Origin: Viridothelium virens | Taxonomy: Eukaryota; Ascomycota; Dothideomycetes; Trypetheliales; Trypetheliaceae | Assembly: GCA_010094025.1 (NCBI GenBank) | Contig: ML991786.1 | Location: 310,001 to 374,000, forward strand | DNA length: 64,000 nucleotides | Reading direction: 5' to 3' | Shown: positions 20,901 through 34,138 of the stretch, one piece after another | Position numbering within the stretch: the first letter of the stretch is position 1 | Layout: the number at the start of each line of letters is the position of its first letter | The notes under the pieces: model-generated | Databases searched by the model: none | What the model was told of the DNA's origin: nothing | The model's input: the letters and a program-made list of their open reading frames with translations, nothing else | Position numbers and translations under genes: made by a program

Positions 20901-23900
20901 AGCCCGGCCAGGACTTCGGACAAGGCTTGAGCGGATCCAAGCCTGTCGCCGGCACCTGATTCTGATTTGAGGGTAGCCATAAGACTGGGGATGAGGTCTG
21001 GGAGAGCATCCTCGCCGAGCTTCTCAACTAGAGAACCCAGCGCCTTTGAGGCTGTTGCACGAGTGGTTGGTACAGGATCGACAGCCGCTATTCTCAAACC
21101 AGCGACCAGTATGGGCAGGTGAGAAATTAGATCTTTTCGCTCTGTGAGGTGTGCCAGACTGCCGATGATTTGAGCCGATTTTCGCTTGGTTGCAGACCTG
21201 TCACTGAGTCCGCGTTCCAGTATGCGGACAACGAGAGCGAGCGAGGGAGCATCGAGATAGTGAACGAAGGATACCTTTAGCAACGCATCCAATGCATCAT
21301 CCGTATATTTGGTAGGATCGCTTAATGCTTTCAGAAGTATGTCGACCAAGCTCTTGATTTCTGGATTGCTAATGACTTCACCGAAGCGCTTAAGACTTCG
21401 ATTGGCAGAGGCTCGCACCTCTTTATGACTGTCATTGAGAACACCAGTAAGTGGCGGTATGATTTCAGGCAGGCTTTGCGCCAGCTGCTGCGGATCAAGA
21501 TACGCCATGGCACCTAGAGAATCACACGCGCCTTTTTTACTCCGCCACTGCTGTTCATCAAGTCCTTCTAGTAAAGTGGGCAAGATCTGCTTGACGCCGT
21601 ATGAACTCAAATTCGCAAAACATGTTTTCGCAGCATCCAGGCACGCGTCTCTGACTTCTGTACTTGAATCACCGAAACCAGCCAGCAATTGTGGGACAAT
21701 CTGGATGATGTACGGTTCGAAAATGCGCCCAAGGAGGAGAGAAAATAGCTCGTAGGCCAAGAATGCTCCTTGTCGTTTGTTGACGTCCTTCTTTTCCTCG
21801 GTGGCTCCTTTCAATGTCGACATGATTCGGTAATCACGTAATGCAGATATACCCTTTCCACGTACCAAACCTGCAAGTCCGTAGGCAGCCCCTCTTCGCT
21901 CTGCAAATTTCTTGGATGTCAAGAGCTGATCCAGCATTTGTTGTACATATTCTGGAAGATTTGAGCTTGCAGCCCGCACAAGTGGCTGTAAACATTGTGA
22001 GACAGCATATTGAACCGTTTCTGATGGTGTGCTGAGTGTAGCAAGTAGGCGTGCTATGACCTTGGGTAATTTTGGGTCTGACGGAGCTAGATGCCGGGCA
22101 ACTGCTCCATAGAGTATAATTACAGCTTCGTTTACCTGGTCTTGGAACTGTGACCCAGAGTCTGGTGCTCCCAAGGTTGATTCGAAGAGTTGCATCAGAT
22201 CTTCGACGTTTGATTGGGCCTTCTCGGAGATGATCTTAGAGGCAGCCTCGACCATTTGATCCCGAACATACGCGTTTCGATCACCAAGAGGGCCATCGCG
22301 AACGAGAAATTGTGTGAATGGAAATATTTTTTCCGAGGTGAAGCAGGGTGAGAGCTCTTTGAAAGCGAGCGCAATACCATCTCTTGCTTCCCATGGATCG
22401 GAAAGGTTAGTCTTTTTGAGCATACCATACTTATCGCGTTCGGGTTTCTTCTCCTTTGCCTGTTCGATGTAATTTTCCCTTAGAATGCGTAAGACATCAC
22501 CGAACGTATCCAGCCGTTCGGAGACAAGGTCTGCAACAGATCGCGAGGCAGCCCTACGTAGCTGCGCGTCCTTTGACTCTAAATATGGTAGGACACTGTC
22601 AAGGTTTCTGTAGGAATCAACCTCTCCCTCCTTGGGCATGGCCTGCAAATCGTTCTCTTCCCAGATTGTCTTGGCAATGTCGGCGTTCTCTTGTACATCA
22701 TCATGACACGCCAGCCAGATTTCATCGGAAAAATCCTGATGCGTCAGGTCGAGTTCTGAGTCAATTGCCTGGAGTGTCGAGGTTCGTACCGCGGTTTCAG
22801 GCACGATAGCTCCACGAAGAAGCACAGCAATCTCTTCCTTGGTAATGTTTCCTGCAATACTTCGACAGAGATCGAGTAGACAGTCTCGAACGATTCGGTA
22901 GTGCTGCGGAAATTTCTGGAGGGACGATATCAACAGAGTCAGTAGCCGCTCGCGTGGTAGGCGCGGGTCAGCGCATGCGTCTGTGTGGAATGAGACGAAT
23001 TCCAAGGCCAGGACTATTTGTTCATCGGCTTCCTCGCCTTCTTCCTTGTCAATGCCGCCCTGTTCAAGTATCTCGAAGGCGAGTGGAAGCATGTACGCCA
23101 ATGAGACAGTGTCGAATGGCCGTTGCTCACCCATAAACCTCAGACGGTACATAACGCGAGTCACCAAATCACTCAAAGGTTCTTCAGTGAGGTTTCGCGG
23201 AAGGTGACCCGTTCCCAGAGCTCGGAGAGTCGCAACTCCCACAAAGGGCCTCGTGACTCCCAGTCGGGGGCTGATACGCTCTGAGAGAGTGAGGTATGCC
23301 AGTACAGCAGAGTCATCGACAATCAGACCGACGCCTGCTGAGATAGCTTCAGAAAGCGTTTGGACAGCGAGTCCAAGCCATGATGCAGCGTCTGTGGGTG
23401 GTCCCTTCGCGAGACTTCGGATAATCCCTATCCCTCTTTTCGCGTGTACTGCCATTTCGGCAACACCGGCTCTGATCTTTGCCTCTTTTTTCAGCTGTTC
23501 GTTGACCTTTCTTTGCTCATCAGGCGTCAGCTTTTTAGTCTGTCCCTTTTTCGCAGCAATCTGGGACCGGAGCTCTTGTTCCCATTTCATAGTGTCGTAG
23601 TCTTTCGACGTCTTGTCGAGACTACTGTTCTGCGCTTTACTGGCAAGCACGTCGATAAATACAGTGCCCTCCGGAGTACGAAAGATTGCAGCCTCTGTCG
23701 GACCAACATTTGCTAGCCGTTCACGATCAAGATCCCATGTGAATTGCTGAATAAGCTTTGGAATAACTGCATCCGGAGCTACGAATGCTAGTTCTGCAGC
23801 AGCATTGCATGCCGCACGGGCAATGAGTGGTGACTGTACTGAGCCATCCTAGCATTCGATCAGTTGAGGCATACAATTGATATCTGGACAAAGGATCACA

Positions 23901-26149
23901 AGGTACCTCTGTGTACTTGATAACTTCTGCGAAACACTTATCGACAGAGCTATTTACCAGTTTTCCCGGATCTGTACCAGTTTTCAAGCACATGTCAATC
24001 CATGTCACACGAGGTATTAATTCTGGTCTTGAAAGCACTAGAAGATTGATTAACTTGGATCTATTTTCCTCGTCCTCTTTGGTTCCGGCTTCATAAGCAG
24101 ATGGAAGACATATTGCATCAACGGCCAGGTATAGTCTTTCGCAACCTGTCTTCGCGGCTAATGATGGAGAGTCTTTCTCTTCAAGCTCCACAGCAACTAC
24201 CCAGCGCCAGAGCCCAGCAATAATCGAGTTTGAGACTTTACTAGGCTCTTTCAAGTAGATCTCTGTCAGCAAGCGTGTAGCTTCTCGCCTAGCACTTTGT
24301 GGTGACGTTGCTGCCGCAATCATGAACAAAAAGGCTTGGCCCCAGGCGGCACATATATTAGGATTCTTGTCATGATCTGGTAAGTGACTGACAGCGGATG
24401 CTAAGGCACGAGTACCCCAGAGGAAATCCTCCTCTTCGGTCAATTTTGTGTAGACGCGAGGACTAAGTAGAAAGGACGGCTTCGGCTCCGATGTCAAGGA
24501 TCGCTCCGAAACGGAGGCCTTCTTTATGATCGATTTGATACCCTGATCGTCGACGTCGCGCAAAGTTCCCAAACTGAGGGCAGTAGCTACAAAAGCCGTC
24601 GTAATGAGGCCATTTTGGAGTGCGGGAAGTGGATTATCTGCTACATCTCTCCAACTATCAAAAAGTTTCCCAAGCGTAGCAGATGCAAAAGGAAAGGCTT
24701 CTTGCGGAAAGCCAGAATCCATCGTGAGATGCCTTAGGATCTCCCCTACGCGCAAGGACCATAGGCGCCGTGCACTCGTACGCTTTTCAGAGAGTCCCTT
24801 CACGAACAAATCGGTAGCTTGAGCCGTCGGCATCTCGCCAAGTTGAATCCCAAAGGCAACATGCTTTGCAATAGCATCAGTCTCCGCTGACAGAACACTC
24901 TCGTTCGCTTCTTTGAGTACCACCGAGGCAAGATCAGAAGCAACTTTCTGAGCGAGCAGTCTACTTCCAGGCAATGCTCCGAGCATTCGTGCATAGAGAA
25001 CTCGTTGGTCTACGGAGGTAATCTTCCCCTGCTTGAGTGGTGCTAGAAATTCTGTCGCGACGTTTTCGACTTTGGTATCTTCGTGTGATCTCGAAGCAAG
25101 TGCTTCAAACGTCCGGAGAGCTCCGTCTCTAATCATTGCATTTGTGGATTTGATGTTGGACAGTAAGGGCTTTAGTAAATTGTTCTGCAGGATTTGAGAC
25201 AAGTCAATCTGGGAATCCAGTGAGAGGACCATAGGAGCAATGAGGTCATTAAGTACGATTTCAGGCGCCCTCAGAAGAGCTTTCTCCGCGGCCGGAATGA
25301 CTTCTTTCGTAAGATCCTCAAGGGTGGCAAAAGACGAGAAGAAGTCATGAAGACCCTCTGCGATATGTTTCGGTTGCGTAACTTTTGAGCCTAGGAGGTC
25401 TCGGACGTAAAATGAATAGTACGCGGTTCTTTCTTGTTCCACAACTGTTGATATACTTCCAAGTCTCACTGCCACTCCAGCAACAATACCGAGCATCAAG
25501 GCATTGCTCGCAGTAGAAGCACCTTTGGCAGTCAACACCGTAATGATCTCCCTTGCAGCATCTGAACCGTATGCTTCGGATCTGAACAGCTTTCGAAGGC
25601 CACGTCGAGTGACCACGAGCGCACTGTGCCTAATGTTGCCCTTCGCCTTTGATCCTAAACATGTTTCCAGCACACGGGCGTCCGCTTTGATCACGTCCAG
25701 ATACCATTCCCGCTTTTTGGTATCCTCCGAAAGCTGTTCTAGCAATACCGAAAACCATTCGGTGAGAACAAAAGCATTTGCTGGAGCTATTGTTGGCTTC
25801 TCGGCCTCTTTTTTCAGGACACCAACTAGCTGGAGGAGAGCTCCGTGATATTCCTCCCTCGAAGCAATTGCTCGTAGGCATTGTTGGACTGCGCGGCGTG
25901 ACGGGCGGTCGCGGTAATAGGCATAAGTCTGGAAGAGCAATCGTAGCACTAAGTTGATATTTGGAGTTTCCGCTGTGCCGATGATCAGTTTGCGGCATTC
26001 GCAGCAATTTTGAGTAAGTGACAAGCATATCCACCTTTTTCTACCAAATTGTCATGGAGAGAATGAAGCTCAGCAGTTCTCCACTTTGTGGAACTACTAC
26101 CAAGAGCATCTTGGAGGCTGTCGACATCATGAACTCCATTCTGAGCCAT
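17933..26149 (-). CDS. GCN1: Translational activator Gcn1
   Basis: Giant HEAT-repeat protein that rides on stalled or collided ribosomes with Gcn20 and activates the kinase Gcn2. Exons (minus strand): 26149-26035, 25972-23907, 23848 to 18557 or 18551, and 18493-17933, giving about 2,677-2,679 residues, the normal size. The start is MAQNGVHDVDSLQDALG. The central eEF3-like region contains RRGAAYGLAGLVRGKGI and EQQWRSKKGACDSLGAMAY, strongly conserved in Gcn1; the RWD-binding part for Gcn2 follows it. The C-terminus shows RDPIIPVKLAAEAAFLAVF and RSMQDYVKRVGLRL. Introns 1 and 2 (62, 58 nt) are ordinary GT-AG. The last intron has a poor GT donor (gtcttc, 18550) or a GC donor (gcaagc, 18556); both keep frame. 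The 3' exon is much more GC-rich than the body. Confidence 0.95.
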
Positions 26150-26613
26150 GACTGCATCAAAGATCAGGTTGCAGCCATATAGGACAAGCTGGGCGCACAG
26201 TCAATATGTGCGTCTTTGAATACAACTTTGTGAGTCGATGCGCAGTGGTGGGCATGCATGGACCCTGCGAAATTTCCTTTCTACCCGCGAGGAGCTGCGA
26301 CTTTTTTTTCTACGTCAAACTCACGCGACACCTTTACATTAGCGCAACAGATCGATTTGCTTTCGAGAAGATATTGGGAATTTGGTTTGTCTACTAGCTC
26401 TCCCCAGAACTTCTCACAGCCATGAGTCCGCCACAAACTCCATCGACTGAACAGACGACCTCGAAATACATTTGCGGGGAGTTACATCATCGTCCTGACG
26501 CGTCTGGAGACCTACCATATCGAGTATCCTGAGGCTCATTGAAGAGCCATCGTCTAGCTAAGAAGTTCGAAAAAAGCTGTAGCTTACCTGCTTGACAATA
26601 GAAAGTGATCAAA
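26150..26613. promoter_or_regulatory. Bidirectional promoter GCN1 / DEAH helicase
   Basis: 464 nt between divergent start codons. No clear TATA box on either side. An in-frame start CTT... alternative for the helicase at 26605 (ATC AAA upstream of ATG 26614) is not needed. The sharing links two genes acting on the translating ribosome. Confidence 0.55.
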
Positions 26614-29600
26614 ATGGCACCCAAAAAGAAGAAAACGAAGCCAGCGGCCAATCCTGCTCGAGGTTTCGCTACAACCTCTATGCCAAGCAAGGCTAAACCG
26701 GATGATGGCAACGAAGACCCAAAACCTGCATCGGAAGCACTGTTCAAAGGGTTTGACGCCACGAAGGAACCAACTGTCAAAGGGGAAGACAGAGGAAAGG
26801 AGGGTAAAGATGCACCAGCAGATCTCCATCAACTGAGCCCTGAAGAATTAGAGTTACAATTAGAGAACTCAGAGCTTCAACTCCTAGTTGAAAAGCATGG
26901 CTCCAAGGTCCGACAGCACTCGTCTCGCACGGCCTCGAAACTCGTGACTGATAAAAGAGTCTTAAGAGGTCAAGCCGTGTACCTCTCTGCAAGAGACTGG
27001 CTTCCAGATGATCTAATCAACGATGTCATAAATATCATTAAAGAAGAGGAGCAAGGCGCGCATGGTCTTAGCAACCGACAATCCAGGGGTCCTACACTAG
27101 CCGAAGAGGATTTTGTAGTCAAGTTGTGGTCTCTACGTGAGACCCTTCTCCAGGCTGGATTTGACCTGAATGAAGTAGGAAGTGCGCTGAAATCCCTTGT
27201 GAATAATTCAGCCGCAGTAGATGCAGACGGGACACTCTGGGGCCTTTCAGAAGCTCTGGATTATCTTGCTATTCATAATGGTACTGAATGTCTTCCGATC
27301 TACAGCCAGGAACTTACTAGATCATCCAATCCATCACAGATTTCCTCGAGTTCAGGTGAGAGTGTTCCAGCTTCAAAAGATTGACTTATGGGCCAACAAT
27401 GTTAGACCCCCCAAATCTTCCTACCGAAACACAAAAGGCTTTCTTTGAACCACCCAAAGAAGCTTCCTCCATGCAATCGCCTAGTACAGGAGGATTGTCA
27501 TCCAACCGAGTTCCACATGCGGAGACAGATGGCCTGTTGTCACCCGTTGAAAGCGATCAGGATAGTGACTTTGAACCCGACAGATTGCTATCCACCTACA
27601 TTGACACCAAGAGCCGGCTCTTTCAGCGAAGGCCTGACCTCGTCACAAATCAAACTTTGAACAAGAAAGCAAAATCTGTAAAGCCCTCAAGTTGCGGATC
27701 GAGCGCTGTGCTTGCAACGGATAGTAAGAAGTTACAACAGAGGCTTCTAAGAATTGAGTCAGACCCACTCTTTGATCAGCAGCAAGCTGAGGACATGTGG
27801 AAAAACAAGCACATTAACCTTGTGCGAGAGGACGCAGAAAGGCGGAGACTTGAATCAGGCAAGACCACTGCAGCTGAGACGACCCCTCGACCACAACCTC
27901 AAGACGGCTCAGTCGCTCTCTCAGAGATACCACAGAATGAGGCCATAGCAGATCAATCCACATCTGTTTCAGAAATAATGGACGAAGCCGAGATGCTAGG
28001 AGACTTGTTTGCAACCATGCCTGAGGATATCGAAGCAGGTCTCGATACTAAGGTCCAAGAGGAGCACTCAAAGACCGACGTCTTGATTCGAAACTTCGGG
28101 AAATACTCGGGAATGAGTCCCAAGAGAGTGCTAGAAGAGACGTGTCGGGCTCGAGACTCGAGCGTAAAGATTTCTTTCAGGCATGTTTCACAGACAGTTT
28201 ATTCCAGTCGACATGCCCTTTCGATCGTCTGGTCTAGAGATCGAGACATCCCCGACGCATCTATGATTCCTTCGGTCCATTGCTCAGCAAGTCCACGTCG
28301 GCTTATCCTTACAATGACTTCGGTTGCAACTCCCGAGCTTGTGCAAAGCGAATCTTACATAGCTACGGCTGCCCTCTTTATCCTTTTCTCAGGTTCTCCA
28401 AAAGAAGAGAAGGCTCATTTGAGACTACCTCCTGTTTGGCGAGACCTCTGGGCCGAATTTGCTACGGCGAAACAGGAGTCTTTGGATGCCGCTGAGAGGG
28501 AAGTTTTCCATACCCTTCGAGACATGGTGCGGCTGCAAACCGAGAGGATTCAGGACGAAGATGAAGATGTTATCTTGACAAATGGTTTCAGAAGGAGAGC
28601 GCAAATCATAGAGAGCGATGCAAATTCGCCTGCTCCTGAGCAGGACACTACGGCTCTTGCTGTAGACTTACAAGAAGTTTGGAAGCGCAAAACGTCAACT
28701 TCAACATACCAGCGCATACTTCCATCAAGGCTGTCTTTACCCATCGCGAGTTTTCGTGATGATGCACTTGCTACTATCGAACGCAATCAAATCACAATCA
28801 TCTGTGGCGAGACTGGGTGTGGTAAAAGTACACAGCTTCCAGCTTACTTGCTTGAAAATCAACTTTCTCAAGGAAAAGACTGTAAAATATATTGCACACA
28901 GCCTCGAAGAATATCAGCGATCTCTCTTGCCCAACGTGTGAGCGAAGAATTGGGCGAGCATAAGAAAGATTGCGGTACATCAAAGTCCCTAGTAGGATAT
29001 GCTATACGACTAGAGTCACAGATAACACCTCAGACAAGGCTTGTGTATGCCACGGTCGGAATAGTTCTCCGAATGTTCGAGTCCGTTCGAGGATTGGAAG
29101 GAATCACGCACCTGATAATCGACGAGGTCCACGAGCGAAGTATAGACACCGACTTCTTGCTTATCCTACTACGATCGCTATTGATCAAGCGGCCTGATTT
29201 GAAGGTCATTCTCATGAGCGCTACTGTTGATGCGGACCGATTCTCGAGATACCTGGATAACGCACCGGTACTTCCAGTCCCTGGACGAACCTTTCCTGTC
29301 CATACTAAATTTCTCGAAGACGCGATTGAAATAACTGGGTACAAACCAAGTGACGCAGCGGGAACTACTTCCGAGGAGACCAGCGAAGATAATGAGGAAG
29401 GACCTACAGAAACCAGCCAAACCCACGATCTCCAGAACCTTCAAGGATATAGCAAGAACACGGCCAATATCCTTCGCAACTTTGACGAATACCGCGTAGA
29501 CTTTGGCTTGATCATAGCTCTGCTCGAGAAAGTAGCGTACGATCCAACATACACCAAGTATAGCAAAGCAATTCTCGTATTTTTACCCGGCATCAATGAA

Positions 29601-31158
29601 GTAAGATATGCAATAGATATACTGAGTCCCATACTAAATATCCGTCCAGATTCGCAAACTAAACGACATGTTAGTGGGCCATCCTCGCTTCATGCATGGT
29701 TGGCTCATCCATTCGCTTCACTCCACCATTTCCAGCGAAGATCAACAGCAAGCTTTCTTGATTCCGCCTCAAGGAATGAGGAAGATTGTACTCTCAACAA
29801 ACATCTCTGAGACCTCTGTCACGATTCCGGACATAGTCTGTGTTATTGATACCGCGAAGCACAAGGAGATGCGATACGACGAGCGTCGACAATTATCTCG
29901 TCTCATCCAGTCATTTGTCTCGCGTGCGAATGCAAAACAGCGTCGTGGTCGAGCTGGTCGAGTTCAAGAAGGTATATGCTTTCACCTGATCACGAAACAT
30001 CGACACGACAATATCATCGCTTCGCAGCAGACCCCTGAAATGCTTCGTCTTTCGTTGCAAGAGCTTTGTATGCGAGTTAAGATATGCAAACTGGGTGATA
30101 TTGCGAATGCGTTATCTCAGGCACTTGATCCTCCCTCGGCAAAGAATATTCAAAGAGCCATAGATGCTCTAATTGAAGTGAATGCTTTGACAGCAACCGA
30201 AGAACTGACCGATCTTGGAAAGCAGCTCGCAAAGTTGCCACTCGATGCTCATCTAGGAAAGCTACTTCTCATGGCCAGCATCTTCGGATGTCTTGATTTT
30301 GCTCTGACAATAGCCGCCACACTCTCATCGAAATCACCATTCATCACCCCCATCGCCCAGAAGCAGCGTGCAGATTCCGTTCGTTTGGGCTTCAAGAAAG
30401 GTGACTCGGATCTTCTGACCGCATACAATGCATACTGCGCGTGGCGTCGTGTCTGCCAAAGCGGGACATCAGATTGGCAATTCTGCAAAAAGAATTTCCT
30501 CAGCCCGCAGAACCTGACTAGCATTGAAGATCTTAAGGCTCAACTTCTTGGTTCGCTAGTCGATGCCAATTTTGTCACACTTGGCCCTAACGAACGCGCC
30601 TCTTTCAGCCACGCCCGCTCAACAAGTCGCTACCGAACTTTTGTTCCTGAAATTGCTAAATACAATGCAAACAATGACAGCGAAATGATTGTCAATTCGG
30701 TGGTAGCTTGGAGTTTCTATCCTAAGCTATTGACTCGCGATGGTAAAGGCTGGCGCAATGTTTCAAACAACCAGTCTGTGTCGCTGCACCCTACTTCGGT
30801 CAACAAGACATCAACTTCTGACATCAAGTATCTTTCTTTCTACCACATTATGCAATCTTCCACACGATTCACCAATGCACATGAAACGTCGCCTTGTCCG
30901 GATATCTCTCTTGTGCTTCTAGCAGGAGAGGCAGATTTCAAGTTATACACTGGCGTTATTGTCGTTGATGGAAATCGTCTACGATTCATGGTGGATAGCT
31001 GGAAAGTGATAATTGTGCTGAAGAAACTGAGGGAGAGAATGAAAGAAGTGGTTGAACGAATGACGAAGAAGCCAGGAGTTGCCTTGCCGGACAGACTTGA
31101 GAGGTGGATGGGAATTTGGAGAAGAGTCATGAGCGCAGAAGGAAAGAGGACAAGTTGA
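26614..31158 (+). CDS. DEAH-box RNA helicase, DHX29/YLR419W type
   Basis: Exons 26614-27355, 27406-29600 and 29650-31158 (introns 50 and 49 nt, GT-AG) give 1,481 residues; yeast YLR419W is 1,435. The start is MAPKKKKTK. A basic, disordered N-terminus is followed by a UBA-like helical patch (LWGLSEALDYLAIHNG, about 215-230) and an RWD-like region, then the helicase core: motif I GETGCGKST near residue 715, motif II DEVH near 819, SAT in motif III, and QRRGRAGR in motif VI after intron 2. Winged-helix/ratchet (HA2) and OB-fold segments complete the C-terminus. The intron-2 join GINE|IRKLNDMLVGHP restores a conserved stretch. By analogy with DHX29 it probably helps 40S subunits scan structured mRNA; a DHX36/57-type role cannot be excluded. 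It diverges from GCN1. Confidence 0.88.
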
Positions 31159-31290
31159 GTCTATAACCGAATAGATAAATCGAACTTGTCATATCCCAGC
31201 GTCAGACCAGGCTATTCACCGTTTCCGTATACTCAGAGAGAAAGTCTATCGATCGCACAAAGAGCAAGCGTTCAGCACCGAACAAATAGA

Positions 31291-32116
31291 CTACATATTC
31301 GCCAGCCCCCCATCAATCAGCAGATTCTGCCCCGTCGTCGAACGACTCAACACCAACGTCCTAATTTGATCTGCGACATCCTCCACCGTCGCCAACCGCT
31401 TCAGCTTCGTATTGTTCCGACTCGCCTCCCTCTTCGCCTCCGGAAACTTCATGCCCCATTCCGTCAGCATGAGCCCGGGACTCACGCTATTCACCCGTAT
31501 CCGCGGACTGCAGATCACCGCCAACGACTTCGCCAGATGGATCTGCGCCGCCTTCGTCACCATGTACGGCAGGCTGCTCCCGCTCGGCTTCACGCCCGCG
31601 ATGCTGGCCGTCGTGATGAAGCACCCTTCGTTCTTGTCCAGCTCCTCCCTGCATGCCGCTAGTAGCCACAGGTGCGACTTGACGTTGTAGGCGAAGCACT
31701 TGTCCCAGTCCTCGTCGTTGAGCCCCTCGTCGAGGTTGGTGAAGTTGGTGAGGCGCGTCCAGCCGTGGTTGGAGACGACGACATCGAGGCGGCCCATGGT
31801 GGAGAGGGTTTCGGAGACGAGGGATTGGAGGGCTAGCTTGGAGGAGACGTCGGCGCGGATGCTGTGGAAGCGGGGGCTGGCATGGTATTCTTTGGGGATG
31901 GTATTAGGGATAGAGGAGAGCTCAGAAAGGAGGGATTGGGCGCGGTCAGCATTGTTTGCGTAATTAATGACCTAGAAAACCAATTAGCATCAACTACTTG
32001 ATCTGTGCAGGCGAACAAATTCTTACTACTCTGAAATCTGGGGCCAGCGCCCTGGCGACTTGAGCTCCGAGACCAGCAGTACCTGCCGTGACGAGGGCAA
32101 CCTTCTGAGCAGTCAT
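31291..32116 (-). CDS. Short-chain dehydrogenase/reductase (classical SDR)
   Basis: Exons 32116-32027 and 31971-31291 (55-nt intron, donor gtaaga, acceptor tctag) give 256 residues, standard for classical SDRs. The N-terminal Rossmann motif TAGTAGLG binds NAD(P)H; the family NAG motif is replaced by NHG (VSNHGW). The catalytic triad is Ser153 (TTASIAG), Tyr166 and Lys170 (YMVTK), followed by the PG segment VNSVSPGLMLTEWG and C-terminal LIDGG. The substrate is unknown. Convergent with the helicase (132 nt between stops). The start codon at 32116 overlaps the stop of a small upstream frame as TGATG. No secondary-metabolite genes surround it. Confidence 0.93.
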
Positions 32117-32208
32117 CACGCGTCTTTCAGTCTCCTTCGAACCAGCGTCAGGAATAGGAGAGGTACGGCGACCACGAAAAGGATATATGCGTACTGGTAT
32201 AGCTCCAT
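32116..32208 (-). CDS. Possible 30-residue membrane micro-ORF upstream of the SDR
   Basis: An ATG at 32208 opens a frame for 30 residues, MELYQYAYILFVVAVPLLF then TLVRRRLKDA, ending in TGA at 32118-32116, whose final A is the A of the SDR ATG. It reads as one hydrophobic helix followed by an arginine cluster, a good single-pass topology. The same frame stays open further upstream (to 32472) but with no similarity. It could be a true microprotein translated before reinitiation at the SDR, a regulatory uORF, or chance. Nothing else supports expression. Confidence 0.35.
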   Translation of the reverse strand: MELYQYAYILFVVAVPLLFLTLVRRRLKDA

Positions 32209-33352
32209 TTTGCAAGCCGGTTGACGGAAGTCTGCCGTGGAGTCTACTGCTTCTGCTGGCTGTGGGGCTATCGCGGGACCGGAAGAGAAGATCGCGGAAA
32301 TTTCCGCCGAAATCTGACAGGCCGACTTCACTCCGTCCATCAATACCGAAGCCGTACCTGAACGTTTGAGTTCTAGGCAATCTGCATTTTGTGTGATAAT
32401 TATTGTACAGGATCGGAAATGAAATACACACTTTAATATCAGATCAACTTTGAACTTCATTAATCCCAACAATTTTAGAGAATTTTTCTAATATAGCAGT
32501 CTTATAAAAAAACTCAACTCCTCCTTAAGTTTATACTTTGATTAAGATTAAGATCAATAGTGAGTAAAAGTCCTATAACTAATGTGTAGACTGACTATCT
32601 CTAATAGTAATAAATGAATTAGTGCCAGTTACCATAAGTCAGGAGTCAGACAGTCCACAGTGTCCGCCTTTCTCGTTGCAGACTTCCCTCTTCCTAGGGC
32701 CTCTTTGTCCACAATGATCGACCGAATGACTCTGTGTCGGTTCTTTAGATGGCTATGAGAGACTACGGTGCGTTCCAGACTTACTGCTGATCTTATGTTA
32801 TGAATAAAATGTACTTCACCTTTCATTCATTGTCAGCCACTGCTGCAGCTTCAGTAGCTCCAAACCCATGTGACTTTGCTTTGTTGACTCCTGAGCCCCT
32901 GACTCCAGCAGACCTCAATCATAATACACAATTGATTCATAATACGAGGCTTCTTTTTGAATTGTCTACGTGACAAGTTGATGAAATTGTCAGTATGAGC
33001 GATAGCCTTCGCTTGCTGTGTTAAAATGTATGGGCTTGTGTGACTAACACCGCTTGCAGACCAATATCTGTCATAACTGTACTGGAATGGCTTGTACGAT
33101 GCTATGCAAATGTAGGTGTGATATGTGCTGCAGTAAACAAATCACCTCACTCACTTACGTATAAATCAGGCTCCAACCCTCCTAGGCTTGCTGAAGCATA
33201 ACAATCAACATTCCCACATTAAATTCAACGCCTCTTCACTGAGCACAACTCAACTTGTATATTGAGCCTCCCCTTCTCTCTATAGCCAACCCCTGAACCA
33301 CGCTTCTCGACTTAAATTCATCAACTGATTCTGGAGCTTACCTCTCGGCGTG
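32209..33352. other. Intergenic, with an AT- and TpA-rich stretch
   Basis: About 1.1 kb with no gene recognised. Positions ~32440-32640 are markedly AT-rich with many TA steps, unlike the flanks, and may be a decayed, RIP-like remnant or simply promoter sequence. The last ~150 nt is a CT-rich 5'UTR for the gene at 33353. Confidence 0.45.
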
Positions 33353-34006
33353 ATGGCTCTCAACGACATCAATCTCCTCCCCTACGACGTTCAAACTATC
33401 AACAGCCTCCCAACCCTCGAGGAAGCCGAGCTGAAGCTCAGAGATAGACTCGTCAAGCTTTCGGAAGTCTGCAGCATCGCCGGCGATATCTACAAGAAGT
33501 CAGGGCTTCTCTACACCTTCGGCCTCACCCTCCTCCACAAACCCTTCGATCTCTCCGACAACGAAAAGCTCATCAGCTTCGGAAACTTCGCTGTCCCAAT
33601 GAATCCAGACCCCGAGTTCGCTGTCATTCCTTGCAGCTGGCGCTTCACCAGCGATGGCAGCACCACCCCATACGAGTTCGCCAAGACCGGCCGCAATCTC
33701 GCTGACCTCCCCGGCGCCCAAACCCTCCTGGCGCAACTCTCATCCTATTTGGTGGATGAGGGTCTCCAGGATCTTTTTGGCGTGTGCTTGCTCCCGGCGG
33801 GATGGGAAGCCGCCCACAGGAAACCGCGTGTTTCCGTCATCGGCAACCGCGTCGTGCGGAAGGAGATCGGTTTGGCGGGTTTGGCTGGGGGCCTCCCGAG
33901 TCGTGTCGGGGTGGTCTTTGGGTCCAAACTGAAGAGCATGAATTTTGCCTTCGAGACCGAAGTCCTGGTTCAGGCTGTGCGTGCGCCTCCTTCCATGACA
34001 GTCTGA
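33353..34006 (+). CDS. Fungal protein of unknown function
   Basis: A single exon of 217 residues from MALNDINLLPYDVQTINSLP. No known domain, signal peptide or membrane segment is visible. The N-terminal third is helical (EEAELKLRDRLVKLSEV); the middle has SWRFTSDGSTTPYEFAKTG and a hydrophobic GVCLLPAGWE, suggesting a compact cytosolic fold. Codon use is GC3-rich and the frame is clean, and a pyrimidine-rich leader precedes the ATG, so it looks real. Convergent with the permease at 34139, with 132 nt between stops. I do not recognise the family and propose no function. Confidence 0.75.
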   Translation: MALNDINLLPYDVQTINSLPTLEEAELKLRDRLVKLSEVCSIAGDIYKKSGLLYTFGLTLLHKPFDLSDNEKLISFGNFAVPMNPDPEFAVIPCSWRFTSDGSTTPYEFAKTGRNLADLPGAQTLLAQLSSYLVDEGLQDLFGVCLLPAGWEAAHRKPRVSVIGNRVVRKEIGLAGLAGGLPSRVGVVFGSKLKSMNFAFETEVLVQAVRAPPSMTV

Positions 34007-34138
34007 GCAGATTGCGGCTGTGGGTGGTTGGGGTGGCCCCCAGCAGAATTTTCGGGGAACACAATGATGACATAGATTTACTAGATAGACTCTCAAAATT
34101 GAAATTCATTCATCTATACATAAAATTCCACCACCTAA

